The notes below the pieces were generated by a model, which saw only the letters and a list, made by a program, of their open reading frames with translations, made no database searches and was not told the DNA's origin. A stretch of DNA of 64,000 nt from Devosia neptuniae (GTDB taxonomy: Bacteria; Pseudomonadota; Alphaproteobacteria; Rhizobiales; Devosiaceae), in assembly GCF_025452235.1 (NCBI RefSeq), contig NZ_CP104964.1, forward strand, positions 1-64,000, in the 5' to 3' direction. Within the stretch, counting starts at the first letter, position 1. Every line of letters begins with the position of its first letter. Below, one piece after another: positions 1-8,951 of this stretch. Position numbers and translations under genes: made by a program.

Positions 1-119
1 CATAGGCGTTGGGGACGAAATCCCGCAGGGCCTTGCTCCATTCTGAATGTCGCAATGAGCTCGATTTAAGCCGTCCGCGCGGGCAGCAACGGGGTGGAAG
101 TTCGGGAGCCGGCCCAGCC
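1..119. other. left edge, possible truncated gene on the minus strand
   Basis: The minus strand is open from about base 57 to the window edge in one frame (reading ...EWSKALRDFVPNAY) and in another frame has an ATG at base 42 reading MEQG. The MEQG start also occurs at base 12989, in the equivalent position downstream of the second gly-zipper gene, so the pair may have been duplicated together. Too little is inside the window to name a gene. Confidence 0.2.
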
Positions 120-371
120 TCAGCAGACATCGATATACTGGCGTCCATAACGATCGCGGTAGACGCATTTGCCCGGCTCGGACGCCTTACCGATGACCGC
201 ACCGGATGCACCGCCAACCGCAGCACCGACTGCCGCACCTTCCCAGGAATTGGTCGTCAGCCCTCCGATGATGGCGCCGGATGCCGCGCCAATCGCCGCC
301 CCCCGGCCTGCCGATTGCGAACAACCGGAAACGGCGATGGCAACCGCAGCGATCGCGATGATCTTTTTCAT
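120..371 (-). CDS. glycine-zipper lipoprotein, 83 aa (copy 1)
   Basis: Small envelope protein. The N-terminus MKKIIAIAAVAIAVSGC is a lipoprotein signal with lipobox VSGC, so the mature protein should start at Cys17 and be lipid-anchored. Residues about 24-62 are a Gly/Ala-rich zipper of the kind called YMGG-like or Rick_17kDa, which packs as a helical hairpin in the membrane. The C-terminus GKCVYRDRYGRQYIDVC carries two cysteines. I chose the ATG at 371 because AAAGGAG lies just upstream and the signal peptide begins there. A paralogue of identical length lies at 13026-13277. The function in this group is not known; stress-related envelope roles are usual guesses. Confidence 0.85.
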   Translation of the reverse strand: MKKIIAIAAVAIAVSGCSQSAGRGAAIGAASGAIIGGLTTNSWEGAAVGAAVGGASGAVIGKASEPGKCVYRDRYGRQYIDVC

Positions 372-444
372 AGTGGCTCCTTTACTAAGCAGTTCGGCTT
401 CTGCGTCGTATTCGACGCTGCGTTTCAGACCTGCTCGGTGGGCT

Positions 445-461
445 TGGAGCCATTCACTTAC
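445..461 (-). promoter_or_regulatory. conserved 17-bp element upstream of gly-zipper gene copy 1
   Basis: TGGAGCCATTCACTTAC on the plus strand. The same element, differing at one base, sits at 13356-13372 upstream of the paralogue and at nearly the same distance from its start codon (73 versus 78 bases). The surrounding DNA has diverged, so the conservation suggests a shared promoter or operator. Which factor reads it cannot be told from sequence. Confidence 0.4.
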
Positions 462-485
462 ATGAGCATTACGCGGCCTGTGCAA

Positions 486-1892
486 TTAAGTAGAATCTGC
501 AGGCGTGAGGAACTTTCCATCCCTGATGCCTGCATGAACGTCGCTGGGCGAGACGACGGGAAGCCTTACGACGAAGCGGCTTCCCGAAGGCGAACTCTCC
601 GCGAGAGTGGCTTCACCACCGTGAAAATGTGCAATATCACGCACCATTTTCAGGCCCAGGCCCGAACCGGCGCCATGCGGGTTGACCCGATAGAAGGGCT
701 CGAAAATCTGCTCGTGCCGATCAGGGGGAATACCTGGACCTTCGTCTTGAACGGCAATTGCACCATCCGCCGCCAAGGTTACCTTCAGAGCACCCCGTTT
801 TCCTCCGTGCTGGACGGCATTCTGCACCAAGTTGATTACCAGTCTGTCCAGAGCCTGCGCGTCGCCATGCACCCAGACCGCCGTCTGGGGCTGGTCAAGC
901 TCGATGGAGTATCCCTCGGCAATGGCATAGGGCGCCAGATCAGCAACTACCGTTGAGACTGTAGTTCTGAGATCAAGAAGCTTTTTCTCCATTGGATTCT
1001 GTCGGAGGCGTTCGAGGTCAAGGATTTGATTGACGACAACTGTTAAGCGCCGAACCACGGCCCTCAGCTTCTCGTGCGCGATGTCCGCCGGAAAGGCATC
1101 GAGCTGAACCTGGAGGATTGCAATGGGGGTCCGCAGCTCATGTGCTGCATTCATGAAAAAGCGCTGAGTAACCTCGAAGCCGGCATCTATACGCTGAAGA
1201 GCCTCGTTGACGCCGGCGACGACGGGAAGAATCTCGCGCGGTACCCGGCTATCGGTGAGCCGAGTGCCACGAGCTGCGAAATCAATCCGATCAATCTGCT
1301 CGGTCAGATCCCGGACTGATCTGAGGCAAAACCTGATGACCAAAGGAACGCCGATCAGGGTAAGAACGGTCAGCGCTATGCCGGGAACGATGGTTGCAAT
1401 ATGGCCGAACAGCAGGACGGCATGGAACAAGGACAAAAAGCCGCCGCCACCAGATAGGATAGCGAAAGTTCCCACAGGTGTGGTTGTTCGGTCGAAACGA
1501 GCGGTGACTTCAGGACTTTCTGGTTGCCCCTCAAACGTGGCGGAAGTCAATCTGTCGGCCATGTCGGCGACCGCCAGCATGGAGGCGGGGGGTACGCCGA
1601 GCGTCACCCGCTCGCCGCTTTCAGAAACGGCGACCGCCCAGAGGCCGGGCGTCGAAACAATCAGTTCTTCCAGCTGCGGGCTGGGGGTGATGTCGAGCGT
1701 ACCGGAGGCGTTGCGCGTGAGTGATTGGCCGACCGCCTCGTTCAAGTGCAAGGAGGCGATCACGCCCAGTGGGGCGCTTTGAAATGCTAGAGCGAACGTA
1801 AGAAGCGAGGAGACGACAAGGGCCAAGACCTGAAAGATCAGCAGGCCGATGGTCAGCCGCCAGCGAAGCGACAATTGCCGGGGCCGTATCAT
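486..1892 (-). CDS. two-component sensor histidine kinase, 468 aa
   Basis: Membrane sensor kinase that would phosphorylate the response regulator encoded just upstream. A first membrane helix lies at residues about 13-37, then a periplasmic sensing region to about 160, a second helix at 164-190, and a HAMP-like linker. The dimerisation box FFMNAAHELRTP puts the phosphorylated histidine at 251. The ATP-binding domain has an N-box (INLVQNAVQHG near 354), a G1 box (DEGPGIP near 383) and a G2 box (GAGSGLGLKMV near 408). The start codon overlaps the regulator stop by 4 bases, so the pair is translationally coupled. The periplasmic domain gives no hint of the signal. The domain pattern is QseC/PmrB-like, but no orthology is claimed. 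Confidence 0.93.
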   Translation of the reverse strand: MIRPRQLSLRWRLTIGLLIFQVLALVVSSLLTFALAFQSAPLGVIASLHLNEAVGQSLTRNASGTLDITPSPQLEELIVSTPGLWAVAVSESGERVTLGVPPASMLAVADMADRLTSATFEGQPESPEVTARFDRTTTPVGTFAILSGGGGFLSLFHAVLLFGHIATIVPGIALTVLTLIGVPLVIRFCLRSVRDLTEQIDRIDFAARGTRLTDSRVPREILPVVAGVNEALQRIDAGFEVTQRFFMNAAHELRTPIAILQVQLDAFPADIAHEKLRAVVRRLTVVVNQILDLERLRQNPMEKKLLDLRTTVSTVVADLAPYAIAEGYSIELDQPQTAVWVHGDAQALDRLVINLVQNAVQHGGKRGALKVTLAADGAIAVQDEGPGIPPDRHEQIFEPFYRVNPHGAGSGLGLKMVRDIAHFHGGEATLAESSPSGSRFVVRLPVVSPSDVHAGIRDGKFLTPADST

Positions 1893-2563
1893 GCTGCCGG
1901 CCGGATCAGGTAGCCAACACCACGGATATTGTGGATCTCCACGCCAGCATCGATATCGACCAGTTTCTTGCGGAGGCGCGAGACATTGGCCTCGAGCGAG
2001 TTGGATTGGATCTCGTCGTCAAATGTGTAGACGGCGTCTTCAAGGAAGGTCTTTGTGACGGTCCGCCCAGGCCGCCGAAGCAGGCTCTCCAAAATCAGTA
2101 ATTCGCGCCGGGTCAGCTCAACGCGGATGCCGCGGACCAAGGCCTCGCGCGACTGACTGTCATAGCAGAGTTCCGCCAAGACGGTCTGCTGTTCCGACAA
2201 TTCGCCCCCGCGACGGCGAACGGCTGCAATCCGGGCAAGCAGCTCCTCCACCTCAAAGGGCTTAGGAAGATAGTCGTCTGCGCCCAGATTCAAGCCCTTT
2301 ATCCGGTCGCCCGACGTGCCAAGCGCGGAGATGACAATAGTGGCGATGGGTCTGGGACTGACGCGCAATGTGGCGATCAACGATACGCCGTCACCATCGG
2401 GCAGTTGTCGATCGATCAGGACGATGTCATGAACATTTCTGGCCAGCGCCTCGCGGGCCATGGCCAGCGTCCCGGCATAGTCGACGGCGATGGCGTGTCG
2501 CGAGAGTGCGGCACCAAGGGCTTCCGCCATGTCCGGTTCGTCTTCAACCAAGAGCAGTCGCAT
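1889..2563 (-). CDS. OmpR/PhoB-family response regulator, 224 aa
   Basis: DNA-binding response regulator partnered with the kinase that follows it. The receiver domain covers residues 1-115, with acidic residues near 8-9, phospho-acceptor Asp51 in VLIDRQLPDGDG, and the conserved lysine in DDYLPKPF at 101. The C-terminal winged helix runs from about 127 to 222, with VELTRRELLILESLLRRPG and SNSLEANVSRLRKKL typical of the Trans_reg_C family. The ATG at 2563 is preceded by GGAG at a good distance. First gene of a two-gene operon. The gene downstream of its kinase is the gly-zipper lipoprotein, which could be a target, but that is only an inference from position. Confidence 0.94.
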   Translation of the reverse strand: MRLLLVEDEPDMAEALGAALSRHAIAVDYAGTLAMAREALARNVHDIVLIDRQLPDGDGVSLIATLRVSPRPIATIVISALGTSGDRIKGLNLGADDYLPKPFEVEELLARIAAVRRRGGELSEQQTVLAELCYDSQSREALVRGIRVELTRRELLILESLLRRPGRTVTKTFLEDAVYTFDDEIQSNSLEANVSRLRKKLVDIDAGVEIHNIRGVGYLIRPAA

Positions 2564-2772
2564 GGAGTTTCTCCTTCACGCGGGTGCAAGATAAAATGAC
2601 AAAATCTGGCAGCATGTGCCGCCGGATTGAAGAAGCGTGCCGCCAGGCAAGTGTCAGCGGTTTCTGCCAAGTTACATTGGCGGGCACCCGTTCAATAGCT
2701 ACCCGCCATCCTGGCCGGCCACGACATACGCCGCGATACGCCGCGAGTTGTAAGTGCAGCCGGGAGCAGCGT

Positions 2773-3384
2773 CTAGAATTGGAGGTTAAGGCCAGCCTTG
2801 ACACTGTGATTGGTCAGGTTGTCGGAAAAGCTCACGCCATTGGTAACCGTGCTGACGTCATCGAGGCGCATCTGGTTATATTCGAGGCTCACCGAGAGAG
2901 CGTCGCCGAGCTTCTGCTCGACGCCACCGCCAAGAATCCAGCCGCCGGCCCAGCCCGCGTCTTCCGTGCTGCCGGAACCAGATTCCAGATTAGCGAAACC
3001 ATAGCCGCCGGTGCCAAACACCATGGTCGAGCCCAGAGCTACACCGGCTTTGAGCTTGGCCGCACCCGACCAGTATTGCTCCAGCACGCCGCCACCGCCG
3101 GTGGCGTAGGACTCCCCGTTCGAGTAGTTGCCCTGCAGCTCCCCGCCAACGACACCGGGGCCAACCTGCACCCGATAGCCAAACTGGGCGCCGCCAATGA
3201 GGGTGGCATCGCGGAAGATGTTGAGGTCGTCATCTTTGGAGAGGCCACCAGTGACACCGACATAAGCACCCGACCATGTGTCGCCGCCATAGGAATTGTA
3301 ACTTTGGGCATAGGCACCCGATAGACCGACGCTGGCAATGAGAATGGCAAGGGTCGATCGCATGGCCAAGGTTGAGGTTTTCAT
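2773..3384 (-). CDS. outer-membrane beta-barrel protein, 203 aa
   Basis: Small porin-like protein of the kind called 'outer membrane beta-barrel protein' or porin family in Hyphomicrobiales. The signal peptide runs MKTSTLAMRSTLAILIASVGLSGAYA with cleavage before QSYN. The mature part is rich in Gly and aromatic residues with alternating hydrophobic stretches (WSGAYVGVTGGLS, SVSLEYNQMRLDD). It ends in LNLQF, a C-terminal aromatic residue that is the usual signal for barrel insertion. About 180 mature residues suggest an eight-stranded barrel like OmpX or Omp25/Omp31. GGAGTG lies 6 bases before the ATG. It sits upstream of the two-component operon on the same strand, with a 209-base gap. Confidence 0.85.
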   Translation of the reverse strand: MKTSTLAMRSTLAILIASVGLSGAYAQSYNSYGGDTWSGAYVGVTGGLSKDDDLNIFRDATLIGGAQFGYRVQVGPGVVGGELQGNYSNGESYATGGGGVLEQYWSGAAKLKAGVALGSTMVFGTGGYGFANLESGSGSTEDAGWAGGWILGGGVEQKLGDALSVSLEYNQMRLDDVSTVTNGVSFSDNLTNHSVKAGLNLQF

Positions 3385-4128
3385 TCTGCACTCCGCGGTG
3401 CCCGATCACGTGATCCGGGCGAACACAACAATCCCGCGCCGAGGCGACATCTCGCCTGACTGCGGATAATGCGGTTCTGCGTCAGTTGACTTACGGCAAA
3501 GTTACGCGGAGTACTCAAAAGGCCTTGTCGGCGGCCATAACATCATGCTGTGTACGGCCAAGATCAGAGCCAATCGCCCCCAAAGCTAACTGTTCGCTTG
3601 ATCTTATTCCGATACTTGCACGCCCCGTTTATGCGTTCAGATCAGCAGCGCGCTCCCATTGCGGCTGGCGCGCGAGCCCACTCCACTGATGGCATCGGAA
3701 GCCTCACGCATCGAGAATGCCCGGGGATCGATTTTCTTGCTTCAGATGAGCATAATAATTCCGAGGCTCGGGCCAAAATGCATGCTGAGACGTACCCTCG
3801 CAAAGCCAGCCCGATACAAGAAGCCGACGGCCTAGTTGAAGAGTGGTGCGGGGGGCCGGGGTCGATCGGCACTGCTCTCGGAACTGGATTTTAAAGTCTG
3901 TCGTGTCTTTCCGCGCCCGCATCTAGGCAATATTGCCTGCGTCGTATCGTTCTTGTGCTTGCTCAATGTACTCGTTACTGCCGATCTACAGGTCCACTTC
4001 TGCGATCCGCATACCTGTGATCCGAGGGTAAAATGACATCTCGCGGACAGCGGCCAATCATTGCAATAGGCATCAACAGTACTGTGCGGCGACGTTGCGA
4101 TAGGGAGCGCGAGAAAGCACTGCAACAC
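3385..4128. other. 744-base intergenic region, no gene recognised
   Basis: Short open frames occur on both strands, but none has a recognisable motif, ribosome site or continuity with a neighbour. It separates the leftward barrel-protein gene from the 3' end of the leftward oxidoreductase gene. The promoter of the barrel gene should lie just right of 3384. No strong hairpin or repeat was seen. Confidence 0.5.
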
Positions 4129-5097
4129 TCATTGGCGAGCCGGAGTGATTATTACACGTCCGAGGATGGAATTGCCTTCGGCATAGGAATGGGCTTCGGC
4201 AGCGGCCGCAAGTGGAAAGGTTTTGTCTACTATCACCCGGAGATCGCCAGTCGCGGCCGACTTCAGCATCTGGACCACCGTACCATAGACGTCTGGCTTT
4301 TCGAATTGCGTTCCCATGAAAACGCCCAGCAGCGACTGATTCGACTGTAGCGCCGGCCAAAGATCAATGCTGAGCGGCGAACCCCCGGCGTTGCCGACGA
4401 ACACAAGACGTCCCTCCGATCGCAGTGCCGCCAGCGAGCTTTGCAAGGTGGTTCCCACAGGGTCCACGACGAGATCGACGCCACGCCCCTTTGTCAGACG
4501 CATGACCGTATCGACGACATCAACCGACCGATGATCGATTGGATGATCAAGGCCAAGCCCGACGAGATAATCGGCCCTCTCGGCTCCAGAAACCGTTGCA
4601 AGCACGGTGGCGCCTGCCTGGTGCGCGAGCTGGATGGCGGCGAGCCCGACCCCACCGGCACCTGCCTGGACCAAGACAGTTTCGCCACGCTTCAAACCAC
4701 CTCGAGCGAAGAGGCAGTGATGAGCAGTCCCGAAAGGGATCGGCAGCGCTGCAGCCGAGGCCATATCGAGTTCTTCCGGCACGAGCCACGTTCGGCTGGC
4801 GGGAACCGCACGCAATTCGGCATGCGACCCGGCGAGATCGAAGCTCGTGACCCTTTGGCCGACATGGCGGTTCTTCACGTTCTCTCCGACAGCGATGATT
4901 TCGCCCGCGGCAGCATAGCCGACGACGAAGGCCGGATGGGGTGGAGGGGTGGACGAGCGGTTGATCAGGTCACCTCCCTCGATCGCGGCAGCCTCGACGC
5001 GGATCAGAACGCCGTCGATTGGGTAGACCGGATCGGGGATATCTGTGTAGCACAGGACGTCTGGAGTGCCAGGGTAATCATAGACCGCTGCTTTCAT
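4129..5097 (-). CDS. MDR-superfamily quinone-oxidoreductase-like dehydrogenase, 322 aa
   Basis: NADPH-dependent reductase of the zinc-free quinone oxidoreductase (zeta-crystallin) branch of the medium-chain dehydrogenases. The GroES-like N-terminal domain begins MKAAVYDYPGTPDVL. The nucleotide-binding fold is marked by VQAGAGGVGLAAIQLAHQAG near residue 140. The cysteine ligands expected for structural zinc in alcohol dehydrogenases are not seen. Likely substrates are quinones or enones. I chose the ATG at 5097, where homology to the family begins, preceded by GAGAG. It is transcribed away from the LysR gene at 5269, and this divergent arrangement usually means the LysR protein controls it. 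Confidence 0.88.
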   Translation of the reverse strand: MKAAVYDYPGTPDVLCYTDIPDPVYPIDGVLIRVEAAAIEGGDLINRSSTPPPHPAFVVGYAAAGEIIAVGENVKNRHVGQRVTSFDLAGSHAELRAVPASRTWLVPEELDMASAAALPIPFGTAHHCLFARGGLKRGETVLVQAGAGGVGLAAIQLAHQAGATVLATVSGAERADYLVGLGLDHPIDHRSVDVVDTVMRLTKGRGVDLVVDPVGTTLQSSLAALRSEGRLVFVGNAGGSPLSIDLWPALQSNQSLLGVFMGTQFEKPDVYGTVVQMLKSAATGDLRVIVDKTFPLAAAAEAHSYAEGNSILGRVIITPARQ

Positions 5098-5268
5098 GGT
5101 TCTCTCACTGTGCATCACTTGCTTGATGGCGCGGCTCATCGCCACAGATAGGACGAACATATTTGTGGCACGAGCCAGTCCGTTGGCTGCCAGCAATTTG
5201 TCGTTCCTTTTGACGATGCGGTAGCGCCACACTTTGATAAGCAGTGTCGCGAAACAAGGAACGCTGGA

Positions 5269-6159
5269 ATGGATATTGAAGATTTACAGACATTCGTTGC
5301 GGTGGCTGATGCCGGGGGTATATCGGCCGCCGCGCGTCGACTCGGGGTCTCCAAGTCAATCGTCAGTCGGCGGTTGGTCCGGGTTGAAGCGGAACTTGGC
5401 GTTCAACTGCTTGCCCGAACGACCCGTGGTGCTGCGCTGACAGAAGCGGGCATGACGTTCAGGGACCATGCAGCGCGAGCCAGCGCCGAGATCGATACCG
5501 CCAAGGAGGCGATCCTACCTGCCGGTGAGCTACGCGGCCGCCTGAGAGTTGCCATGCCGCTTACCTTCGGCCCGACGCACTTTGCTCCCGTGCTTGCAGA
5601 AATGGCGTATCTGTACCCGCAGCTTCACATCCACACTTCCTATAGTGATCGTTTCGTCGATCTGATCGGCGAAGGTTTCGATTGCGCGATCCGCGGGGCT
5701 TATCTTCAGGATTCCGATCTGAACGCGAAGCGCGTCGGGCCGATCCACGGCAAGCTCGTCGCCAGCCCGCACTATATCGAAGCAAACGGGTCACCAGGCA
5801 CGCCGGGCGAACTTGTTACCCATCAAGCCCTGTTGCAGGGAACGGAAGTCTGGCAGTTTATGGATGGCGACAAGATTGTCACGGTCCAGCCGCATGGCAG
5901 GTTCAAGGCCGATAGCGCCGCAGCCCTTGTTGCGGCGGCAGCAGCAGGGCTCGGCATTGCCCGTCTCCCCGATTGCATCACACACCAATACGTAGCCTGC
6001 GGTACGCTGGTTCCGATCATGACGCGCTATCCGGTACCTTCAGGGGCTGCCTACGTCGTTCGCCCTCCGGGTCATCCGGCGCGGAAGGTTCGGGTGCTCA
6101 CCGATATGCTGGCAGAATATTTCAGACGAAACACAGATATTTGGGGCCTCGACGGCTAG
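5269..6159 (+). CDS. LysR-family regulator, 296 aa (paralogue 1)
   Basis: Transcription factor. The N-terminal winged helix-turn-helix (residues 1-60) reads LQTFVAVADAGGISAAARRLGVSKSIVSRRL, followed by the linker helix and a periplasmic-binding-protein-like effector domain (about 90-290). The intergenic space to the divergent dehydrogenase gene is 171 bases and should hold the shared operator. The protein is a close paralogue of the LysR at 44236-45105: the first 60 residues are almost the same, and motifs such as LIGEGFDCAIR and LQGTEVWQFMDGD have counterparts there. A decayed fragment of a third relative lies at 45186-45320. GGAACG lies about 6 bases before the ATG. Confidence 0.93.
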   Translation: MDIEDLQTFVAVADAGGISAAARRLGVSKSIVSRRLVRVEAELGVQLLARTTRGAALTEAGMTFRDHAARASAEIDTAKEAILPAGELRGRLRVAMPLTFGPTHFAPVLAEMAYLYPQLHIHTSYSDRFVDLIGEGFDCAIRGAYLQDSDLNAKRVGPIHGKLVASPHYIEANGSPGTPGELVTHQALLQGTEVWQFMDGDKIVTVQPHGRFKADSAAALVAAAAAGLGIARLPDCITHQYVACGTLVPIMTRYPVPSGAAYVVRPPGHPARKVRVLTDMLAEYFRRNTDIWGLDG

Positions 6160-6479
6160 GGCCGTAACGGTGTTAACCTCGCCGCAAAATGCGACGACGC
6201 GACACTCGCCCCGGCGGCAAGCTGTTCAAGCGCCGCCTGCAGGCGCAACTGCTGGCGCCAATGGCCGAATGCCCGTCTGACGGGTAGCAAAGATCATCGG
6301 GGCGATCGTTTCCTTCGAGCGAACTTCCGATGCCTTGGCGTTCCTTACGCGATGTTGCTGTCATTCCTCAATCGTGACCACCATAGCGGCGGCTGTCGGT
6401 GGCGAATAGGACGGGTAACGTCTTTGAATGGGTTCCTACCCGCCACATGAAGCAGATTATTCCGCCACCGAGGCTGGGG
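6160..6479. other. 320-base convergent intergenic region
   Basis: Lies between two genes that end towards each other. It holds a perfect 12-bp palindrome, CGCCTGCAGGCG, at 6234-6245, but no T-tract follows, so a terminator is not clear. No gene recognised. Confidence 0.4.
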
Positions 6480-7373
6480 TCATTTCAGTGGATCCGCTGT
6501 CCCCAAGGCTTCCTCAAGCGCTCCGCGCCCGCTGCCCGCGAGCCACGAACGGAGGCTGAGCAGCTCCGGGTTGATCTCACGCATGGCATTGAGGTCGACC
6601 CACTCTGCGAGTGGGCCGTCTTCCAGGCTCTTTGCCATATGCGCGAGGTCCGCATTTGCTGCGAGAACATCATCAGGAAAGCGTTCATAGGTGATCGGAC
6701 GTCCGGCAGCTTCAGTGAAGGCGGCCTCAAGCTCACGCCCTGTCACCCGGTCGCTGGCAATCTTCACGGTCTTACCGCCAAAACGGGCCTTGTCGGCAAA
6801 CACGGCAGCAGCAAACTTGCCGATGTCTTCCACGGCGGTAAGGTGAATCGAGTGAACCGGTCGGATCAGCGACACCAACCGGCCCCGATCCAGGCCGAAG
6901 CCCGGCCGCACCAGCATCTCCATGAAGATCATCGGCCGAATGATGGTGGTCATGATGGGAAGTTTGCGGAGGTGCGCTTCGATACGCGGCTTGGCGTCGA
7001 AGCGCGGGACACCTGTCAGAACATCCCCGGAACTGGCCCCCGAAGAATATACGAAATGCTCAATACCGGTTTCGGCTGCGATATCCGCAATCGCGAGCCC
7101 ATGGCGAACTTCGTCTTCAGCAGTCAGGTTGGCCGGCAGAACACTGAATACACCATAGGCATCTTTCATGGCCGAGCGGATGACATCCGTGTCCTCGAAA
7201 GAGCCTTCCACAAGCTCAACGCCTGAATTCCGTAACTTCAAAGATGAAGTGTCGGCGGCGTCTAGTACAAGCGCGCGAACGGACAATCCCGCCCTCAGCA
7301 ATGCTTTCGCGACAGATCCTCCCTGCCGCCCGGTGGCGCCGAAAACCAGAATGGGTCTTTTGTCATTAGTCAT
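6480..7373 (-). CDS. NmrA-family NAD(P)-binding protein, 297 aa
   Basis: Atypical short-chain-dehydrogenase fold protein of the NmrA/HSCARG type, which binds NADP and acts as a redox sensor or as a reductase. The dinucleotide motif is at the N-terminus: ILVFGATGRQGGSVAKALL (GxxGxxG). Further signs are VELVEGSFEDTDVIRSAM and a YSSGASSG stretch in place of a canonical YxxxK catalytic site. The ATG at 7373 has GAGG 9 bases upstream. It is divergent from an HxlR gene with only 89 bases between. NmrA plus HxlR is a frequent pair in proteobacteria and suggests the HxlR protein represses this gene. Confidence 0.9.
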   Translation of the reverse strand: MTNDKRPILVFGATGRQGGSVAKALLRAGLSVRALVLDAADTSSLKLRNSGVELVEGSFEDTDVIRSAMKDAYGVFSVLPANLTAEDEVRHGLAIADIAAETGIEHFVYSSGASSGDVLTGVPRFDAKPRIEAHLRKLPIMTTIIRPMIFMEMLVRPGFGLDRGRLVSLIRPVHSIHLTAVEDIGKFAAAVFADKARFGGKTVKIASDRVTGRELEAAFTEAAGRPITYERFPDDVLAANADLAHMAKSLEDGPLAEWVDLNAMREINPELLSLRSWLAGSGRGALEEALGTADPLK

Positions 7374-7462
7374 TGGATACCCTCGCATGGAATAAGGGTT
7401 CTCCATATATACCGATATAAACCCGCCGGAAGACGGCACATTTTTCTGCATCGGGCACAAGT

Positions 7463-7876
7463 ATGGTACCCTTGGACAAACAAATGCATGCCAACGCACC
7501 ACAAGGATCAGGGGATGGTCGAGCGTTCAGACCTGTTCCATCAAACGGGGTCTGCACTCTGCTGAGCGACAAGTGGACTGTCCCGGTCCTTTGGCGGCTT
7601 TCACTCGCGGAGGAAACTCGGCTCCGCTTCTCAACGCTCAAAAAGGAAGTTGACGGTGTCACTCAGCGAATGCTGACGCTCACACTCCGTAACCTTGAGC
7701 GCGACGGACTGGTTGCCCGCCACTATTTCCCGGAAGTGCCACCGCGTGTCGAATATGAATTGACCGAAATGGGTATCGGAGCTTTGCGCGCGCTTGAGGT
7801 GTTTAACTTCTGGGTCCAAGATAACCTGCACACCATCAGAGAGCACCGCCGCGCTTACGACGACGTGAGATTGTAA
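7463..7876 (+). CDS. HxlR-family transcriptional regulator, 137 aa
   Basis: Small winged-helix repressor or activator of the HxlR (MarR-like) family, usually sensing electrophiles or redox state through a cysteine. The family core is clear: CTLLSDKWTVPVLWRLS (residues about 31-47, with Cys31), then LRFSTLKKEVDGVTQRMLTLTLRNLERDGLVARHYF and VEYELTEMG. The start at 7463 is the most upstream candidate; another in-frame ATG lies at residue 8. It is divergent from the NmrA-like gene and convergent with the LysR gene at 7932. Confidence 0.93.
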   Translation: MVPLDKQMHANAPQGSGDGRAFRPVPSNGVCTLLSDKWTVPVLWRLSLAEETRLRFSTLKKEVDGVTQRMLTLTLRNLERDGLVARHYFPEVPPRVEYELTEMGIGALRALEVFNFWVQDNLHTIREHRRAYDDVRL

Positions 7877-7931
7877 GCCTGTATCATTCAGGGCGACCGC
7901 CAGAAACAAACTCGGAGAAAGCAGCCTTCGA

Positions 7932-8834
7932 TCAGGCTGTGGACCTCAATGCCGTCGCAAGCGTATCGATAAAGTGTCGCACCTTGCCTTCAAGGTGCCG
8001 TCGATGCGGATATAGGGCGACAATGGGCACACAATCACGCGTGGCTTCAGCAAGCACGCGGCGCAACTGTCCAGTGGAAAGATCGTCCTCGACCAAAGAA
8101 TAGGGAAGGTAGGCGATGCCTCCACCGGCAATTGCGGCAGCCTGCAATGCTGCACCGCTGTCGAGCCTCAACCGACTACGCCCGCGCGCAATGGTGACGC
8201 TGCCGTCGCCTTCGCGAAGGCTCCAGCTCTGACGTTCATTGAGGTGCGCGTGGAACAGAAGGTTGTGACTATCGAGTTGGTCGATGCGTTCGGGTATGCC
8301 GTGCCGGTCGAAATAGGCGGGGGCTGCGCACAGGACCACCGGCTCCTCGCGCAGGACCCGCATGATCAGGCCGGGATTTGGGCTGGTCACGCCAATCCGG
8401 ATCGCAAGGTCAAACCCTTGCTCGACCATGCTGACGACCGCGTCAGAGAAGCTAACCTCCACCTGCACGTGGGGCCATCGATCCAGGTAGTTGGCTACCA
8501 CAGGGAGGACAAACTTCCGTCCGTATGCATCGGGCACCGTCAGCCGCAGCGTGCCCAGCGGTTCCGAAGAGTGTTGCGCAAGGCTCGCCTCCGCATGATC
8601 AAGCGCAGCCGCGATGGCCAGACCCTGCTGATAAAGGCTGTGACCTTCATCAGTCAGGGCCATTGAGCGCGTATTGCGGTTCAATAATCGGGTGCCAAAC
8701 TTGGCCTCCAGCCGCGCGATGGCCTTGCCTGCGGCAGACCGCGACAGGCCCAGCGTACGACCACCCGCCGCAAAGCCATTCGCGTCGACGACAGCCATAA
8801 ACATCTGAATGTCGTCAACATCGCCCCCATCCAT
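7932..8834 (-). CDS. LysR-family regulator, 300 aa
   Basis: Transcription factor with an N-terminal helix-turn-helix (VDDIQMFMAVVDANGFAAGG then LSRSAAGKAIARLEAKFG) and an effector domain from about residue 90. It belongs to the common AaeR/DmlR-like branch that keeps ARLE and LLNRNTRSMALTDEG. The gene is divergent from a RidA-family gene with 117 bases between, so that gene is the probable target. I prefer the second possible start, ATG at 8834; neither candidate has a strong ribosome site. Confidence 0.92.
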   Translation of the reverse strand: MDGGDVDDIQMFMAVVDANGFAAGGRTLGLSRSAAGKAIARLEAKFGTRLLNRNTRSMALTDEGHSLYQQGLAIAAALDHAEASLAQHSSEPLGTLRLTVPDAYGRKFVLPVVANYLDRWPHVQVEVSFSDAVVSMVEQGFDLAIRIGVTSPNPGLIMRVLREEPVVLCAAPAYFDRHGIPERIDQLDSHNLLFHAHLNERQSWSLREGDGSVTIARGRSRLRLDSGAALQAAAIAGGGIAYLPYSLVEDDLSTGQLRRVLAEATRDCVPIVALYPHRRHLEGKVRHFIDTLATALRSTA

Positions 8835-8951
8835 CGATAGCACCGTAGCTTGAGTTTCGGCAGACTGACGCCGTCACTTCGTCAGTAGTTTGTTTCATAC
8901 TATCAGCGATGGGCGCCGTCACGCGTCCCCAGCTATCGAAAGAACTATTGG

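Noticed and set aside
9..956. Long plus-strand open frame across the gly-zipper and kinase genes
   Set aside because: It is antisense to two well-supported genes, has arginine-rich low-information translation and no motif.
3486..4036. Several 60-110-codon frames on both strands
   Set aside because: No ribosome sites, motifs or coherent composition; treated as non-coding.
6173..6364. 63-codon minus-strand frame between LysR and NmrA genes
   Set aside because: Arginine- and serine-rich translation without motif or ribosome site; lies at a convergent junction.
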